Origin: Petrosia ficiformis
Taxonomy: Eukaryota; Porifera; Demospongiae; Haplosclerida; Petrosiidae
Length of the DNA stretch: 64,000 nt
Reading direction: 5' to 3'
Assembly: GCA_947044365.1 (NCBI GenBank)
Contig: OX345636.1
Coordinates: forward strand, 9,506,001 to 9,570,000
Part shown: positions 39,401-45,943 of the stretch, piece by piece
Layout: the number at the start of each line of letters is the position of its first letter
How positions within the stretch are numbered: position 1 is the first letter of the stretch
Program-made: the position numbers and the translations under genes
Notes under the pieces: generated by a model
The model's input: only the letters and a program-made list of their open reading frames with translations
Told to the model about the DNA's origin: nothing
Database searches by the model: none

Positions 39401-41920
39401 ATACTGTACATGTACATGTACATATACATGTATATCACATTGCCATTGCTTTATATACAGTATAGAGTATTAGTAGTTTTGTTTATAGTACAATGTACAT
39501 GTAGTAGTTATTTGACCTAAACAACACTTAATCTGTACATTATAAACTAACAAACATTTTATCTCATTTTTATTCTCTACAGTATCCTCCTATCAAACCA
39601 GTCTCTTTCCCTGCCCTCGATCCACTGTTTAGGAATAGTGGTCCTACTCTCCATACTGCCATTAATCTGAAAGAAGACTTCAAATTTGCACTACTAGTTT
39701 TCAAGGTAATATTGTCATGTGATGTACATGTGATCTCGTTACTCAGCCATTTTGTATATGAAACTAACTAAATTTTGTGGACCAAAAGTTACTTTTCCTG
39801 GATACCAGATTTACATGTACATTGTACATGTACAGTAGTTGGCTGCCTGTACAATATGACTGAATAACGACCATTTAAAAGTACAGTACCTGAAATTATC
39901 AACAATGTACTATCACTGTACTTCCAGTGTACTTTGTGAGTGAAGTACACTGCACTTCAAATGTACTACACAGTATTACACATTAGTACTATGCTATCAC
40001 ATACAAATGTAAAGGGATTCACACATTACAGTACAGAGTAGTATTATAGTACTATTTAGAAGGGCAGTTGGCTATATATCACCTTATTAAAGTATAGCTC
40101 TCATCAAACTTAATAAAGTCAGGTACTGTAAGTAATTAATGACTGATTTTTGCATCCACACCCTCCATAGTCACTTGCAACACAATAAATTGCGAGTCCT
40201 AAATACATTTATATACACGTACATGTACAGTACATGTACATGTATATGTATAATCAATTATACATGTACATGTAGATGTGTGTGTATCCATGTCATGTAC
40301 ATGTAATGTCCCTTGACCCAACACAAGAGGAGATTCGAAAAGTCTTTGAAAAATTTTATATTGTAACTGTAGATTGAAATTACTCTTGAAAAGAGTAAAG
40401 AACCCAGTCAGAGTTTCATACATGTATGTATCAATTGTAATTTTATTTTTTACAGGAATCTTGCGGTAAATCTTCTCAAACTAAAATTCAAGACTGTATC
40501 GAAGCCTTGTCATCAAAAGCTCATGCAGCAAGAGTCCAATTGAAGATTACAACACACAATACATCTAAAGGAGTCAAAGTATATCAAGTCGAGGTTGCCG
40601 GGGAAACCACAACTACCCCACAGACTGGTGTATCTGGAGCTCTGCTTCGTATAATGGCCAATTTTGACAGGGTGAGTAAAAATTGTTACTATGAATGAGA
40701 GGATCGTTCACAATAATATCTGTGATTATAATTACATGCATGTATGCAGTGCTTGAAATAGTTTTTGAAAGTATCCCATGAGCAAATTGTGGATTTTGTC
40801 TGAAAAAAAGTCTCACAAACCAGCATTGTACCCATTTATGGCTTAGGAGATATACATGTACATGTAGTCATATACATGTAATTGTGATGTCAGCTGAATA
40901 TTTATGGCCTGCAGGGCCAACCCTACGATTCCTTACAACTGGGTTGAAGCTACGTGATTGTATATTTGTGTCACATGCATGTTGTATGCATTGCTTATGA
41001 AAGTTGGGTCTTTTCTGGGTGTTTGGTCAATTAATCCATGGCCATTGGACATAGACAAATGAATGTGCACTCCAGCTACAGCAGACCACCAGTTAGTGTG
41101 CATGCATTTATTAGCTGTTGTACAATGTACCTTGTAAAAACATATGCAAGAAGTGTTAACAAGTAAAAAGAATGTAATAATTATTATAATAATAATTATG
41201 TTGTTTATCTGAAAATCATTAGGAATGATGACTAGTCATTGCAAAGCAATCATATACATGTACATGTAAAACTTCTCAAAAATTTGGAACAATAATATTT
41301 ATAGCACATGTACATGTACATGTACACGTTACTACATGTGCATTGTATTTACTAATGTACATGTACTGTACATGTATAATCATTAATGATTTTTTCATTA
41401 TTATTATTTAGCTGAATGCTGTCATACTAAATCTATTGAATATGGCTGAACTTAACGCCTCAGAGGTATATCACATTATATACATGTACATTGTAATTAC
41501 ACATACACATGTACATGTACGTAAACATACAAGAACACACATTCATCTCTGCTACACTTCTTTTTTCTCATTTCAGTTAGAGGATGCTTATAAGCAAACA
41601 TTAAGTCAGAAGGTAATATTATATCTACTTTATAATTATAACTACACTGTACATGTATACTCTTATTTATTATTCACACTATTTACATGTACTTTAGGAT
41701 GATTTTTACGCTTCTCTTTCACAACCTGGTGTTCAACCAAGAAGAGCTCTTCAGGTAATAAATAAAACTAATTATTGCATATACATGTACATGTACATGC
41801 AATATTATATTTATACTGCATATACATGTAATTACATGTACATATATAATAAAACTATTATCATTTATGTGAATTAAAATTAGATATCTTTAATGTACGT
41901 ACCGATACATTTTATTACAG

Positions 41921-41963
<43 letters not shown>

Positions 41964-42448
41964 AGTCCAAGACAATCTATTCAGGAAATGTTCGTACATT
42001 TCGAAACGAATCTCAAGAACTAAGAGCTGCACTTGAAGATGCTAAGAAAGTTTTACAATTGGTAAATACATATACTCCATGTACATGTAATTTATAGTAA
42101 CAAAACCATAACGCACCTGCTACATTGTATTTATAGTACATTAACAGCTTGGAATGTGACTTGATGCAATGATTGTTCAGAAGCAATTCTCTCAGAGACG
42201 CTAATAATATAAACTATTTTGAAAATATTTTTCAGATCTCTGAAGCAGCTGTGAAATGTGGTATACCTATTGTTGATCCTCCTCCCCCACAAACCACCAC
42301 AAATCAAGATGAGGGGAAACGAGATGACCAAATTACTGAACCAGATACCAAACAAGAGGAACAGAAGGATGAACCTAAGGAAGAACCGAAAGAAGAACCA
42401 GAAGAGGAACCGAAAGAAGATGCCAAAGAGGAAGGGAGTGATTTGTAA
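11291..42448 (+). CDS. PLCL-like: Phosphoinositide phospholipase C with PRIP-like tail, 29 exons, 1,232 aa
   Basis: Exons: 11291-11387, 14156-14527, 15165-15314, 20947-21147, 22744-22777, 23862-23991, 24564-24664, 25935-26101, 26552-26669, 27109-27194, 28610-28730, 29140-29308, 29795-29884, 30018-30194, 33172-33265, 33658-33837, 34569-34676, 34734-34789, 35237-35390, 36159-36308, 38080-38189, 38808-38846, 39583-39705, 40456-40671, 41412-41465, 41577-41612, 41698-41754, 41966-42061, 42236-42448. All junctions are GT-AG and phases agree (3,699 nt). Order: acidic N-terminus, PH, EF-hands, X, acidic/basic linker, Y, C2, C-terminal helical region, acidic tail. Catalytic residues match PLC-delta1 spacing: H455, N456, E485, D487, H500, E534. 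It should hydrolyse PIP2 to IP3 and diacylglycerol at membranes, Ca2+-dependently (family knowledge). The region after C2 resembles PRIP/PLCL proteins, which are normally inactive. The subfamily call needs a phylogeny; the PLC call is secure. Confidence 0.93.
13691..14125 (+). mobile_element. GGCC-head MITE in PLC intron 1
   Basis: A full-length copy. The head is GGCCCATAGGACC followed by ATCCCTATGATTGCTTTCCC; the end reads GCTGGACACCAAGCAATCATAGGAAT. The two ends form a ~17-bp inverted repeat (ATCCCTATGATTGCTTT). The trailing TTTTTTCTCTATATATC runs into the pyrimidine tract of PLC exon 2, whose acceptor is at 14154-14155. Confidence 0.8.
14221..14414 (+). repeat. Coding minisatellite, 15-bp unit (EEPKQ)
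   Basis: Near-identical 15-bp units (GAAGAACCCAAACAG with GAA/GAG and CAG/CAA variants) repeat about 12 times, in frame, inside PLC exon 2. Because the unit is a multiple of three, copy-number changes would keep the frame. Confidence 0.9.
15165..21147 (+). CDS. PLC exons 3-4: PH domain
   Basis: Exons 15165-15314 and 20947-21147 encode residues about 157-273. They include [20 protein letters not shown], an IIWNS strand, [12 protein letters not shown], and the C-terminal helix ending [13 protein letters not shown] with the nearly invariant PH tryptophan. The lysine-rich beta1-beta2 loop (KAKKGRK) would suit phosphoinositide binding (inference). Confidence 0.85.
15525..15600 (-). repeat. 3'-end fragment of GGCC-head MITE
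   Basis: Reverse complement of the family's 3' end: AAATCAGCCATGATTACTAA, then TGCTGGACACCACAAAGCAGTCATAGGGATA. Only this terminal ~75 bp is present, in PLC intron 3. Confidence 0.75.
18152..18977. mobile_element. TA-flanked MITE (Tc1/mariner-pogo type)
   Basis: The ends are CAGTGAAACCTCCCTTAACG and, reverse-complemented from the right, CAGTGGAACCTCCATTTAACG, each flanked by TA. TA duplication and a CAGTG terminus fit Tc1/mariner/pogo elements (family knowledge). The ~830-bp element has no transposase frame. Its core resembles those at 32564-33095 and 36789-37495. Confidence 0.85.
19078..19870 (+). repeat. Degenerate direct repeats in PLC intron 3
   Basis: CCTAGTGATAAAGGAATTTG with ATATTTGAG and TTAGATCATTTGAT recurs at about 19078 and 19440, with a weaker third copy at about 19710. 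GATTGGCTAGTTTTGTTGCT recurs at about 19545 and 19828. Confidence 0.7.
20028..20284. mobile_element. MITE with CAGTACCTGACTTTATTAAG ends
   Basis: The left end reads CAGTACCTGACTTTATTAAG after TA. The right end carries the complement (CTTAATAATACCAGTACTA). It is homologous to the better-preserved copy at 39884-40128 and to a partial copy near 33345-33470. Confidence 0.65.
20520..20661. repeat. Two identical 44-bp palindromes in tandem
   Basis: ATGTAAATATAGTATGTACC followed by its exact complement in reverse occurs at about 20520-20563 and again at about 20607-20650. Each is centred on CCATATGG. The intervening sequence is (ACATGT)n, and the flanking TTCATGTACATGTATTTGTA is also duplicated. Confidence 0.85.
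20818..20873. repeat. Hairpin-forming inverted repeat
   Basis: ACACATATTATACATGTAAA is followed within a few bases by its reverse complement, giving a ~23-bp stem just 75 bp before PLC exon 4. Confidence 0.8.
21185..21280 (-). mobile_element. 5'-truncated SINE copy with (CTTT)n tail
   Basis: The minus strand reads CATTTTTCCATTGCCTCAGG, then TGTC(TTTC)n and TACATCTCCGATAACATCAT. This equals the 3' part of the SINE at 24348-24510. The tRNA-like head is absent. Confidence 0.75.
21895..22080 (+). repeat. Interspersed repeat copy (CATACAGG...CCCCAGA family)
   Basis: Shares ordered blocks with 38338-38510: GGGATTCATACAGGCAGGGG, AGCTACAAGCC, GGCCCCAGAAGCCACCTGAA, AGAGCCCTAAGTTAAAACAT. Both copies lie in PLC introns. 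The family was not identified. Confidence 0.6.
22431..22640. repeat. Perfect 210-bp palindrome
   Basis: Every base of 22431-22535 pairs with 22536-22640; I checked all ten-base blocks without a mismatch or spacer. It is centred on AAGCTT, contains several (ACATGT) runs, and lies in PLC intron 4. Symmetry stops at 22430/22641. Confidence 0.97.
22744..26101 (+). CDS. PLC exons 5-8: EF-hand region
   Basis: Exons 22744-22777, 23862-23991, 24564-24664 and 25935-26101. The first loop [12 protein letters not shown] is a canonical EF-hand with all ligands. In the second, the best register is [12 protein letters not shown], which has Ala where Gly is expected at position 6. The rest (exon 8) is the non-canonical second EF lobe seen in PLCs. 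Exon 5 is a 34-nt mini-exon. Confidence 0.85.
23036..23436. mobile_element. hAT-like MITE, TAGGGCTGGGACGAAGG ends
   Basis: The left end TAGGGCTGGGACGAAGG and right end TTTTTCCCAGCC are partly complementary. The interior (ACTAGTCTTGTTCCTGT; TCTACTTGGATTTAGCAT; CAGCCAACAACACAGCCTC) is shared with 60701-61041. Left-end similarity to the element at 30556-32368 suggests a common superfamily. Confidence 0.65.
24348..24420 (+). tRNA. tRNA-like sequence (SINE head, probably not functional)
   Basis: A 73-nt cloverleaf. The 7-bp acceptor stem pairs fully including two G-U. The A box TAGCTCAGTTGG and B box GGTTCGAATCC are canonical, and the anticodon stem is TCTGT/ACAGA. The loop CCGGAGT would give anticodon GGA, but position 33 is C rather than the nearly invariant U, and a serine tRNA should have a long variable arm. 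The T-stem has one mismatch. I read it as a tRNA-derived pol III promoter, not a decoding tRNA. Confidence 0.6.
24348..24510 (+). mobile_element. tRNA-derived SINE
   Basis: A tRNA-like head at 24348-24420 is followed by a short body containing the reverse complement of the head's 3' end (TTGCCTCAGGTG versus CACCTGAGGCAA). A (TCTT)n tail and TACATCTCTGATAACATCAT end the element. A second, truncated copy sits inverted at 21185-21280. It lies in PLC intron 6. Confidence 0.8.
25560..25905. repeat. (CATC)n microsatellite
   Basis: Imperfect CATC/CCAT tetranucleotide runs interrupted by (ACATGT)n, immediately upstream of PLC exon 8. Confidence 0.9.
26552..29308 (+). CDS. PLC exons 9-12: catalytic X domain
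   Basis: Exons 26552-26669, 27109-27194, 28610-28730 and 29140-29308. Key motifs are [12 protein letters not shown] (H455, N456), GCRCVELDCWDG (E485, D487), [12 protein letters not shown] (H500) and LILSIENHC (E534). Spacing H455-E485 (30), E485-H500 (15) and E485-E534 (49) equals that of PLC-delta1 H311, E341, H356, E390. All acid-base and Ca2+-ligand residues are present, so the enzyme is predicted active. Confidence 0.93.
26680..27010. repeat. (GGAT)n microsatellite
   Basis: Degenerate GGAT/GATG tetranucleotide tract in PLC intron 9. It is the complement of the CATC tract in intron 7. Confidence 0.8.
27414..28062. mobile_element. MITE with TGTCAATAAAAACTTTACG ends
   Basis: TGTCAATAAAAACTTTACGT at the left is the exact complement of the right end. 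Imperfect inversion continues inward (TTTCGTTTTGTAGTACGA; TCGTACTACGAAAACGAAA). 649 bp, CpG-richer than its surroundings, no transposase frame. Lies in PLC intron 10. Confidence 0.8.
28131..28330 (+). mobile_element. 5' half of GGCC-head MITE
   Basis: Carries the GGCCCGTAGGGCC head, CCTATGATTGCTTTCCCAC, GTGTCACCTACGCGAGTATG and TTAATGGGCGTGGCACGTAA blocks. The distal half including the terminal repeat is missing. Confidence 0.75.
29005..29139 (+). repeat. Two decoy copies of the PLC exon 12 acceptor and exon start
   Basis: TCTAG plus the first ~35 nt of exon 12 (TTATCC...GAACCATTGT) occurs at 29010 and 29067 before the real exon at 29140. Each decoy copy ends in TACATGTACATGTATTC. Copy 2 lies 57 nt (in frame) after copy 1, while the true exon lies 73 nt (out of frame) after copy 2. 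Use of either decoy acceptor reads into a UAG formed by the genuine acceptor. Confidence 0.9.
29527..29736. mobile_element. MITE, TCAATAAAATGTCACC family, copy 1
   Basis: The left end is a diverged AAAATGTCACCATACAGTA. The right end TACTGTATTGTATGGTGACC, followed by TTTTATTGACA, is its complement. Related copies are at 30263-30503 and 39225-39400. Confidence 0.65.
29795..33265 (+). CDS. PLC exons 13-15: X-Y linker
   Basis: Exon 13 (29795-29884) is strongly acidic ([16 protein letters not shown]), as in autoinhibitory X/Y linkers of PLCs. Exons 14-15 (30018-30194, 33172-33265) turn basic ([22 protein letters not shown]), a bipartite nuclear-localisation-like pattern, before entering the Y domain at [17 protein letters not shown]. 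Confidence 0.85.
30263..30503. mobile_element. MITE, TCAATAAAATGTCACC family, copy 2
   Basis: TGTCAATAAAATGTTGCCAT at the left and GTGATGTTTTATTGACA at the right form terminal inverted repeats. Internal AGTAATTACTG and CTACTACT blocks are shared with the other copies. Confidence 0.7.
30556..32368. mobile_element. Element carrying a 58-bp satellite between inverted ends
   Basis: The termini are TAGAGCTGGAACGGAT and its complement ATCCGTTCCAGCTCTA. Inside, a 58-bp monomer is repeated 24 times with near identity plus a shorter first copy. The end sequence resembles the hAT-like elements at 23036 and 60701. Lies in PLC intron 14. Confidence 0.8.
30887..32329 (+). repeat. 58-bp tandem satellite, 25 copies
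   Basis: The unit begins TGTGCAAACATTAAACGAGT and ends CATATGTTCAGTTCA. Full copies start at 30936 and every 58 bp to 32270. The first copy (30887) is 49 bp. Variants are rare (A-to-T at GATCC, one ACGAG to ATGAG, CATATG to CATGTG), indicating recent amplification or homogenisation. A single diverged monomer with the same upstream flank is at about 56930-57010. Confidence 0.95.
32423..32559. repeat. Fold-back palindrome with GGGCGGAGCCC centre
   Basis: TTAGATACTGTATTCGAGG and the following ~65 bp are complementary, with small gaps, to the sequence ending CAAGAATACAGTATCTAA. The centre reads AATTGCTGAGGGCGGAGCCCGAAG, related to the centre at 8105-8216. Confidence 0.8.
32564..33095. mobile_element. 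MITE sharing an internal core with 18152 and 36789 elements
   Basis: The ends TTTAGATTATAGCT and AGCTATAATCTAAA are inverted. On the minus strand it contains CTTCTTAAAAGGTCTTCTGT and AAGTAAGCTAAAATC, matching the cores of the two TA-flanked MITEs in reverse orientation. The CAACGCCCAC blocks are also shared. Confidence 0.65.
33658..34789 (+). CDS. PLC exons 16-18: catalytic Y domain
   Basis: Exons 33658-33837, 34569-34676 and 34734-34789. The frame contains [32 protein letters not shown], and [18 protein letters not shown], the signature run of PI-PLC Y domains. The substrate-binding Ser/Arg of SFIEYN and YPSGRR are retained. Confidence 0.92.
34471..34524 (+). repeat. Partial duplicate of PLC exon 17 start
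   Basis: 54 bp nearly identical to 34561-34614: TTTTGTA plus the first ~46 nt of exon 17. In the duplicate the acceptor reads GTAC instead of GTAG, so it is dead. It ends in a TACATGTACATG run. Confidence 0.9.
34955..35118. mobile_element. 164-bp MITE, CAGTGGTGTGGAAACA ends, copy 1
   Basis: The left end CAGGGGTGTGGAAACATTGA and right end GGCTGTTTCCACACCACTG are inverted repeats. The interior matches 55840-56003 in the opposite orientation and has the same length. Flanked by CA on both sides. Lies in PLC intron 18. Confidence 0.85.
35237..38189 (+). CDS. PLC exons 19-21: C2 domain
   Basis: Exons 35237-35390, 36159-36308 and 38080-38189. The strands read [15 protein letters not shown], then [40 protein letters not shown] and GYRHIKL. 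Asp residues of the Ca2+-binding loops (DPY; MDYD; QDDF) are present. Confidence 0.9.
36789..37495. mobile_element. TA-flanked MITE, CAGTAGAGGACATAAAAAAG ends
   Basis: CAGTAGAGGACATAAAAAAG at the left is matched by its complement at the right, continuing through GTTAACGTTTCGTATTCG; TA flanks both sides. The interior core (TCTGGCTTTCTTAAAAGGTC; GAGGTGGGCGTTGCCCATG) is homologous to that of 18152-18977 although the ends differ. Confidence 0.85.
38338..38510 (+). repeat. Interspersed repeat copy (CATACAGG...CCCCAGA family)
   Basis: A second copy of the repeat at 21895-22080: GGGTTTCATACACAGGGGAG, AGCTACAGGCCCCAGACGTC, ACCTGAAGCAGCC. Lies in PLC intron 21. Confidence 0.6.
38808..42448 (+). CDS. 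PLC exons 22-29: PRIP-like C-terminal extension
   Basis: Exons 38808-38846, 39583-39705, 40456-40671, 41412-41465, 41577-41612, 41698-41754, 41966-42061 and 42236-42448. After C2 the protein continues about 275 residues with helical stretches ([38 protein letters not shown]) and ends with a proline run and a Lys/Glu tail ([15 protein letters not shown]). Segment order and Cys positions recall the C-terminal region of PRIP/PLCL proteins. PLC-delta normally ends at C2. The stop TAA is at 42446-42448; an ATTAAA poly(A)-like signal follows at about 42456. Confidence 0.85.
39225..39400. mobile_element. MITE, TCAATAAAATGTCACC family, copy 3
   Basis: The left end is AGTCAATAAAATGTCACCGT. The right end carries ATTACTGTACTGTATGATGA, diverged. 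Lies in PLC intron 22. Confidence 0.65.
39884..40128. mobile_element. MITE with CAGTACCTGACTTTATTAAG ends, best copy
   Basis: 245 bp between TA dinucleotides. The left end is CAGTACCTGAAATTATCAAC. The right end, read in reverse, is CAGTACCTGACTTTATTAAG. It includes internal GTACTTTGTGAGTGAAGTAC. Inverted relative to the copy at 20028. Confidence 0.75.
40911..41165 (+). repeat. Diverged GGCC-head MITE
   Basis: Retains TTTATGGCCTGCAGGGCCAA, GATTCCTTACAACTGGGTT and GGTCAATTAATCCATGGCC in family order. The 3' end is not recognisable. Confidence 0.6.
41927..41965 (+). repeat. (CT)n tract serving as PLC exon 28 pyrimidine tract
   Basis: About 16 CT units end at TTTCTAG, the acceptor of exon 28 (exon starts 41966). 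Confidence 0.9.
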
Positions 42449-43537
42449 TAGCATAATTAAATTTTATTGTTAGACTGTTTTACATTATTAGGAACTTGAA
42501 TTTTATTTTTTTTCCTTGAATTTTTAAAATATTATTTTTTTGAGGATTTTGTTGTATTTTTGGAGTGAAATTATTCAAACCTAGATAGGAACATAATTAT
42601 GTTGCTCCTCGCGTTTTTTGTAAGACACTCTGCTACACATTAAGTCAACTAATATACAAATTATTCCAAGCAAAGCGAGGCTTTAGTTCAGTTCAATTGA
42701 ACTACATGTACCACACTCCTGGCTTATATGGGTTTGGTCACTTTGGTGAGCTTTTAGTGTTATTTAACCAAAAAACTGACAACAGCACTACCTTTCGCAT
42801 TGCATCACATCAAAACTTTTGTTGCAAACTCTGAACCTACTGGAACAGTCACCTCAACCTTGTTTACCAATTATTGCTAACACTGCATCACCCAAGTGTG
42901 CAAGTACTCGCTTTTTTATCCCATCATCCATTTCTCCCTCACTAGAACTAATTATATACATCACACATACATTTTTAATCTTGTATTTTTATGAAAGGGC
43001 AGACACTTGATTGAAAATGCTTCCCGACCACATCCAACAAAGTGTGGGTGTAGTATACAATATCTACAATAATTTGGGGTGTGGTACATCCAAGACCAAG
43101 TGATCATGAATTGCAGTGATTTTTTTTATTAAGTAGGTGTATACTTCATGTTTGAGCATCCTATTGTAAAATTACAACCTTATGAAACTCAAAGGGATAC
43201 GAAATCAGAAGAAACTGTAAGGTGAAATCTCTTGTAGTCTGTTAGTTCTCAGAAGAACCAGGAGTAGTATAACCACAAATAAAAAGAAAAAGGGACATGA
43301 TAATATTGATTTTGCACATACATGTACGTCAGAACTAACATTCTCTGCCACAGTGAACGAGATGGACAAGATAAACCTGTGAACAAAAACAAATATTGTT
43401 ATATACACATGTAATTATTATTTCCTCCAAAATTCATTGAAATTGCAATTAAGACAATTAAATCATGAATTCAGTCACGCTTTTCCTAACAACTGAGCTA
43501 GGGCTTGGATGAGAGTTTGCATCTAGGGTCTCAAGAC
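42449..43537. other. PLC 3' flank, no gene recognised
   Basis: AT-rich DNA beginning with a probable 3'UTR (ATTAAA at about 42456). Short frames here show no recognisable motif. Confidence 0.5.
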
Positions 43538-43577
43538 AAGGGTTTAGGGTTTAGGGTTTAGGGTTTAGGGTTAGGGC
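43538..43577 (+). repeat. Interstitial TTTAGGG telomere-like array
   Basis: Four GGGTTTA units are followed by one GGGTTA and GGGCC. The heptamer is the plant-type telomere repeat; animal telomeres are usually TTAGGG (established knowledge), and one such hexamer closes the run. Confidence 0.85.
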
Positions 43578-43639
43578 CTTGTCCCCATGGAATGCTAATT
43601 TTTGCTAAAACAAACAAATCATGTAGGCGGGGGGTTTCA

Positions 43640-44484
43640 CAAGCAACATTCTATGATTCTCAGAGTGCATGATAGCGCCCACTTGACATGGTAGCTTCAA
43701 AGTATTACTGGCCAGGATTATCTAAAGATGTCCAACTCTATGTACGTTGTTTGTGTGACTCTATTATATTATACTGGAGTATTCCCCTTATTTTATGTTG
43801 TTTCAACAGAGAATGCGACTCCCAATTGATAATGAAATTATGCCAATTGATCAACTGCGAAGAGATGATACAACTAGTATTGACCAAGAGATAGACCAGC
43901 TAATGGATGTGCGAAGCAAAGTATTTAAATCAGCCGAACTAAACATTCTCTCTAAACATTCTCTCTGTGCAGAAATCACAGAAAGAGACTTATGACAGGA
44001 AACACGAGGTGCAAGTGCTATATCAGAAGGAACAGAAATTCTTTTAGAGAATACTTATCAGAAACAAAGGAAAGGTGGCAAAATGGAACCACTGTGGTTA
44101 GGACCATTCCGTATCAACAGATGTTTAGGGAAAGGTTTGTATGAGTTGAAAAACGTGAATGGGGAAGTCATGAAAAAGAAAGCGAATATCAATCGCTTAA
44201 AATTGTACAAACGAAAACAAAACATTTCCTCCACACTACCAGGAAATGAACCTTCAGTAAGCAACGACTCTCCTCTGACAACCCATATTGTAGATAGCTG
44301 CCTTCAAATGGATGTACCACCAGTAAACAACAGTCTCATAACAAATACCACCTTAACACTTATAGACAAGTTGGAGAGCTTATTGTTTGACAGCAGTTTG
44401 ATGCGCTTGTGGAGAACAGGAGCATTTGAGGAGCTTTATATGCCTGAGGAAGATATTGATGTTGATGTAAGTTTGTATGCATAA
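43640..44484 (+). pseudogene. Decayed Ty3/gypsy-type integrase region
   Basis: At 43688 the frame reads MVASKYYWPGLSKDVQLYVR, the zinc-binding integrase N-terminal pattern. At about 43985-44075 a frameshifted QKETYDRKHE and ENTYQKQRKGGK segment follows. At 44083 comes PLWLGPFRINRCLGKGLYEL with KKKANINRLKLY, a typical integrase C-terminal module. The catalytic core between them is absent and frames break, so the element is dead. The open frame continues to 44484 with sequence I do not recognise. Confidence 0.65.
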
Positions 44485-44599
44485 TTATGCATGTGTAGTA
44501 TAATTAAGTTTTCATCTATTATTAATCTATTATTAATTATTATGTTGTCAACAAAAGTGCCAATAATATTTATAATTTAAGTGTTCAAATTTTATTTTT

Positions 44600-45000
44600 C
44601 AGCTTACTTAACCTTTATAAAGAAAAAGATCACCATGCCCTCAGCAAGGATGTTGATGTTGCCATTTGGCAAGACTATAGAGCGTATAAGTGTCTAGATC
44701 CAGTTGTGGATGGAACTGACTTTATCGTAATTAATAACCAGCAACATGATGAATTTGATGAGTTCAAGAAAACAGAGATTATGTCATACATCAGCTACCT
44801 CAAAATGAATGAAATTCTACAGCTTTATCTCCAACATAGACCACACCTAGTAGCATCAGTTATAACAAGATATGAACAAACTTACCTTCAGCTTTCGAGT
44901 ACACAAGATGCAAATGGGTGTACAAACTGAGGGACCAATTTGTAGCCAAAGGAGCAGAAGTGTTCAAAGCTGAGGTGGAAGAAGTAAAGCAGGTATATAT
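44600..45000 (+). pseudogene. Coding-like continuation of the retroelement/OTU unit
   Basis: Frames at 44600-44930 read like protein (KDVDVAIWQDYRAYKCLDPV; EFDEFKKTEIMSYISYLKMN) but end in stops, with a donor-like GTATAT near 44993. No family was recognised. Position suggests it belonged with the flanking integrase and CXXC-OTU pieces. Confidence 0.4.
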
Positions 45001-45358
45001 TATAAAAGTAAAACAAAATAATTAATTTATTTATAGCAATTATGCAATACAGAATGATGAACCTCAAGCCACAGCTTTAACCTCATTAGAAGATAAGGTT
45101 TGTTGACTTGGCAAAAAAAAGTATGAAATATTTATAATTGTTTTAGGTAAACAATGACAAACAAATCTCACCATTATTATCATCATCACCTGAGGTATAA
45201 TTATAATTATGCTCCTATGCTCTTAAAATCATGTACTAAACACCATGTAGGCTCTCAAAAGAACGAAGTGCAAGCTAGTTGGGAAAGAAACAACATCGAC
45301 ATCAGGTATAGTGTTGTGGCCAAACAATTATATCATCTATAGAAATCTATAATTTCTC

Positions 45359-45943
45359 TTGAAAGGTGCTAAACGTAAAAGATGTGGACAGTGTAGTGGG
45401 TGCAAACAGAATGATTCTGGAGAATGTCTTTTCTGTAAAGATAAACCTAAATTTGGTGGTGAAGGTAAAAAGAAGCAGTGTTGTGTATTAAGGAAGTGCC
45501 AGGCTTTGGCTAGTTCTACATATCCACTACCATCCCTTAATCATACAATTCCATCCTCGTTCAAGGTTTTAACCCAGGAAACACCACCTACATCAAGTTT
45601 GTCAGCAATTGGGCGTGCTGTGAATAAAATAAAAGCAGATGGTAATTGTTTTTTCCGTGCAGTATCTTTCCTCATAGGTGGTTCTGAGAACTACCATCTT
45701 GAGATTCACAATTTGATTATTCAATTTGAAGAGATGAACCAAGGGATATTTGAAACCTACCTACTACCATTAACAAACAAATCTACTTTTGAAGAGCATT
45801 TACAGCTCTTACATAATCCTACTTCCTAGTCAACCCAGACAGAAGTGCTTGCAGTAGCTACATATTTCAGAGTTCCCGTGTTTTATTATGTTTTGCAGTA
45901 TGAAGAGTATGTTTGGGGATGTTTCAAGCCACTAACTCATTGA
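45359..45943 (+). pseudogene. CXXC zinc finger - OTU protease coding remnant
   Basis: After an AG at 45364 the frame begins AKRKRCGQCSGC, then ECLFCKDKPKFGG, then KKKQCCVLRKC, a CXXC zinc finger with the KFGG box (unmethylated-CpG-binding type). About 55 residues later is KADGNCFFRAVSFLIGG, the OTU catalytic Asp/Cys motif. The OTU frame hits TAG at 45827-45829 and then continues in the same frame with TQTEVLAVATYFRVPVFYYV, the next conserved OTU block, until TGA near 45943. The stop inside the domain makes it a pseudogene or demands readthrough. Confidence 0.7.

Larger units (their letters stand above)
14600..41530. repeat. Dispersed (ACATGT)n hexamer field in PLC introns
   Basis: TACATGTACATG runs of 2-9 hexamer units occur throughout nearly every PLC intron, and only occasionally outside the gene (43-64 kb is much poorer). 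The unit is self-complementary in the 8-mer TACATGTA, so every run can fold on itself. Runs often mark the edges of local duplications. Confidence 0.85.
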
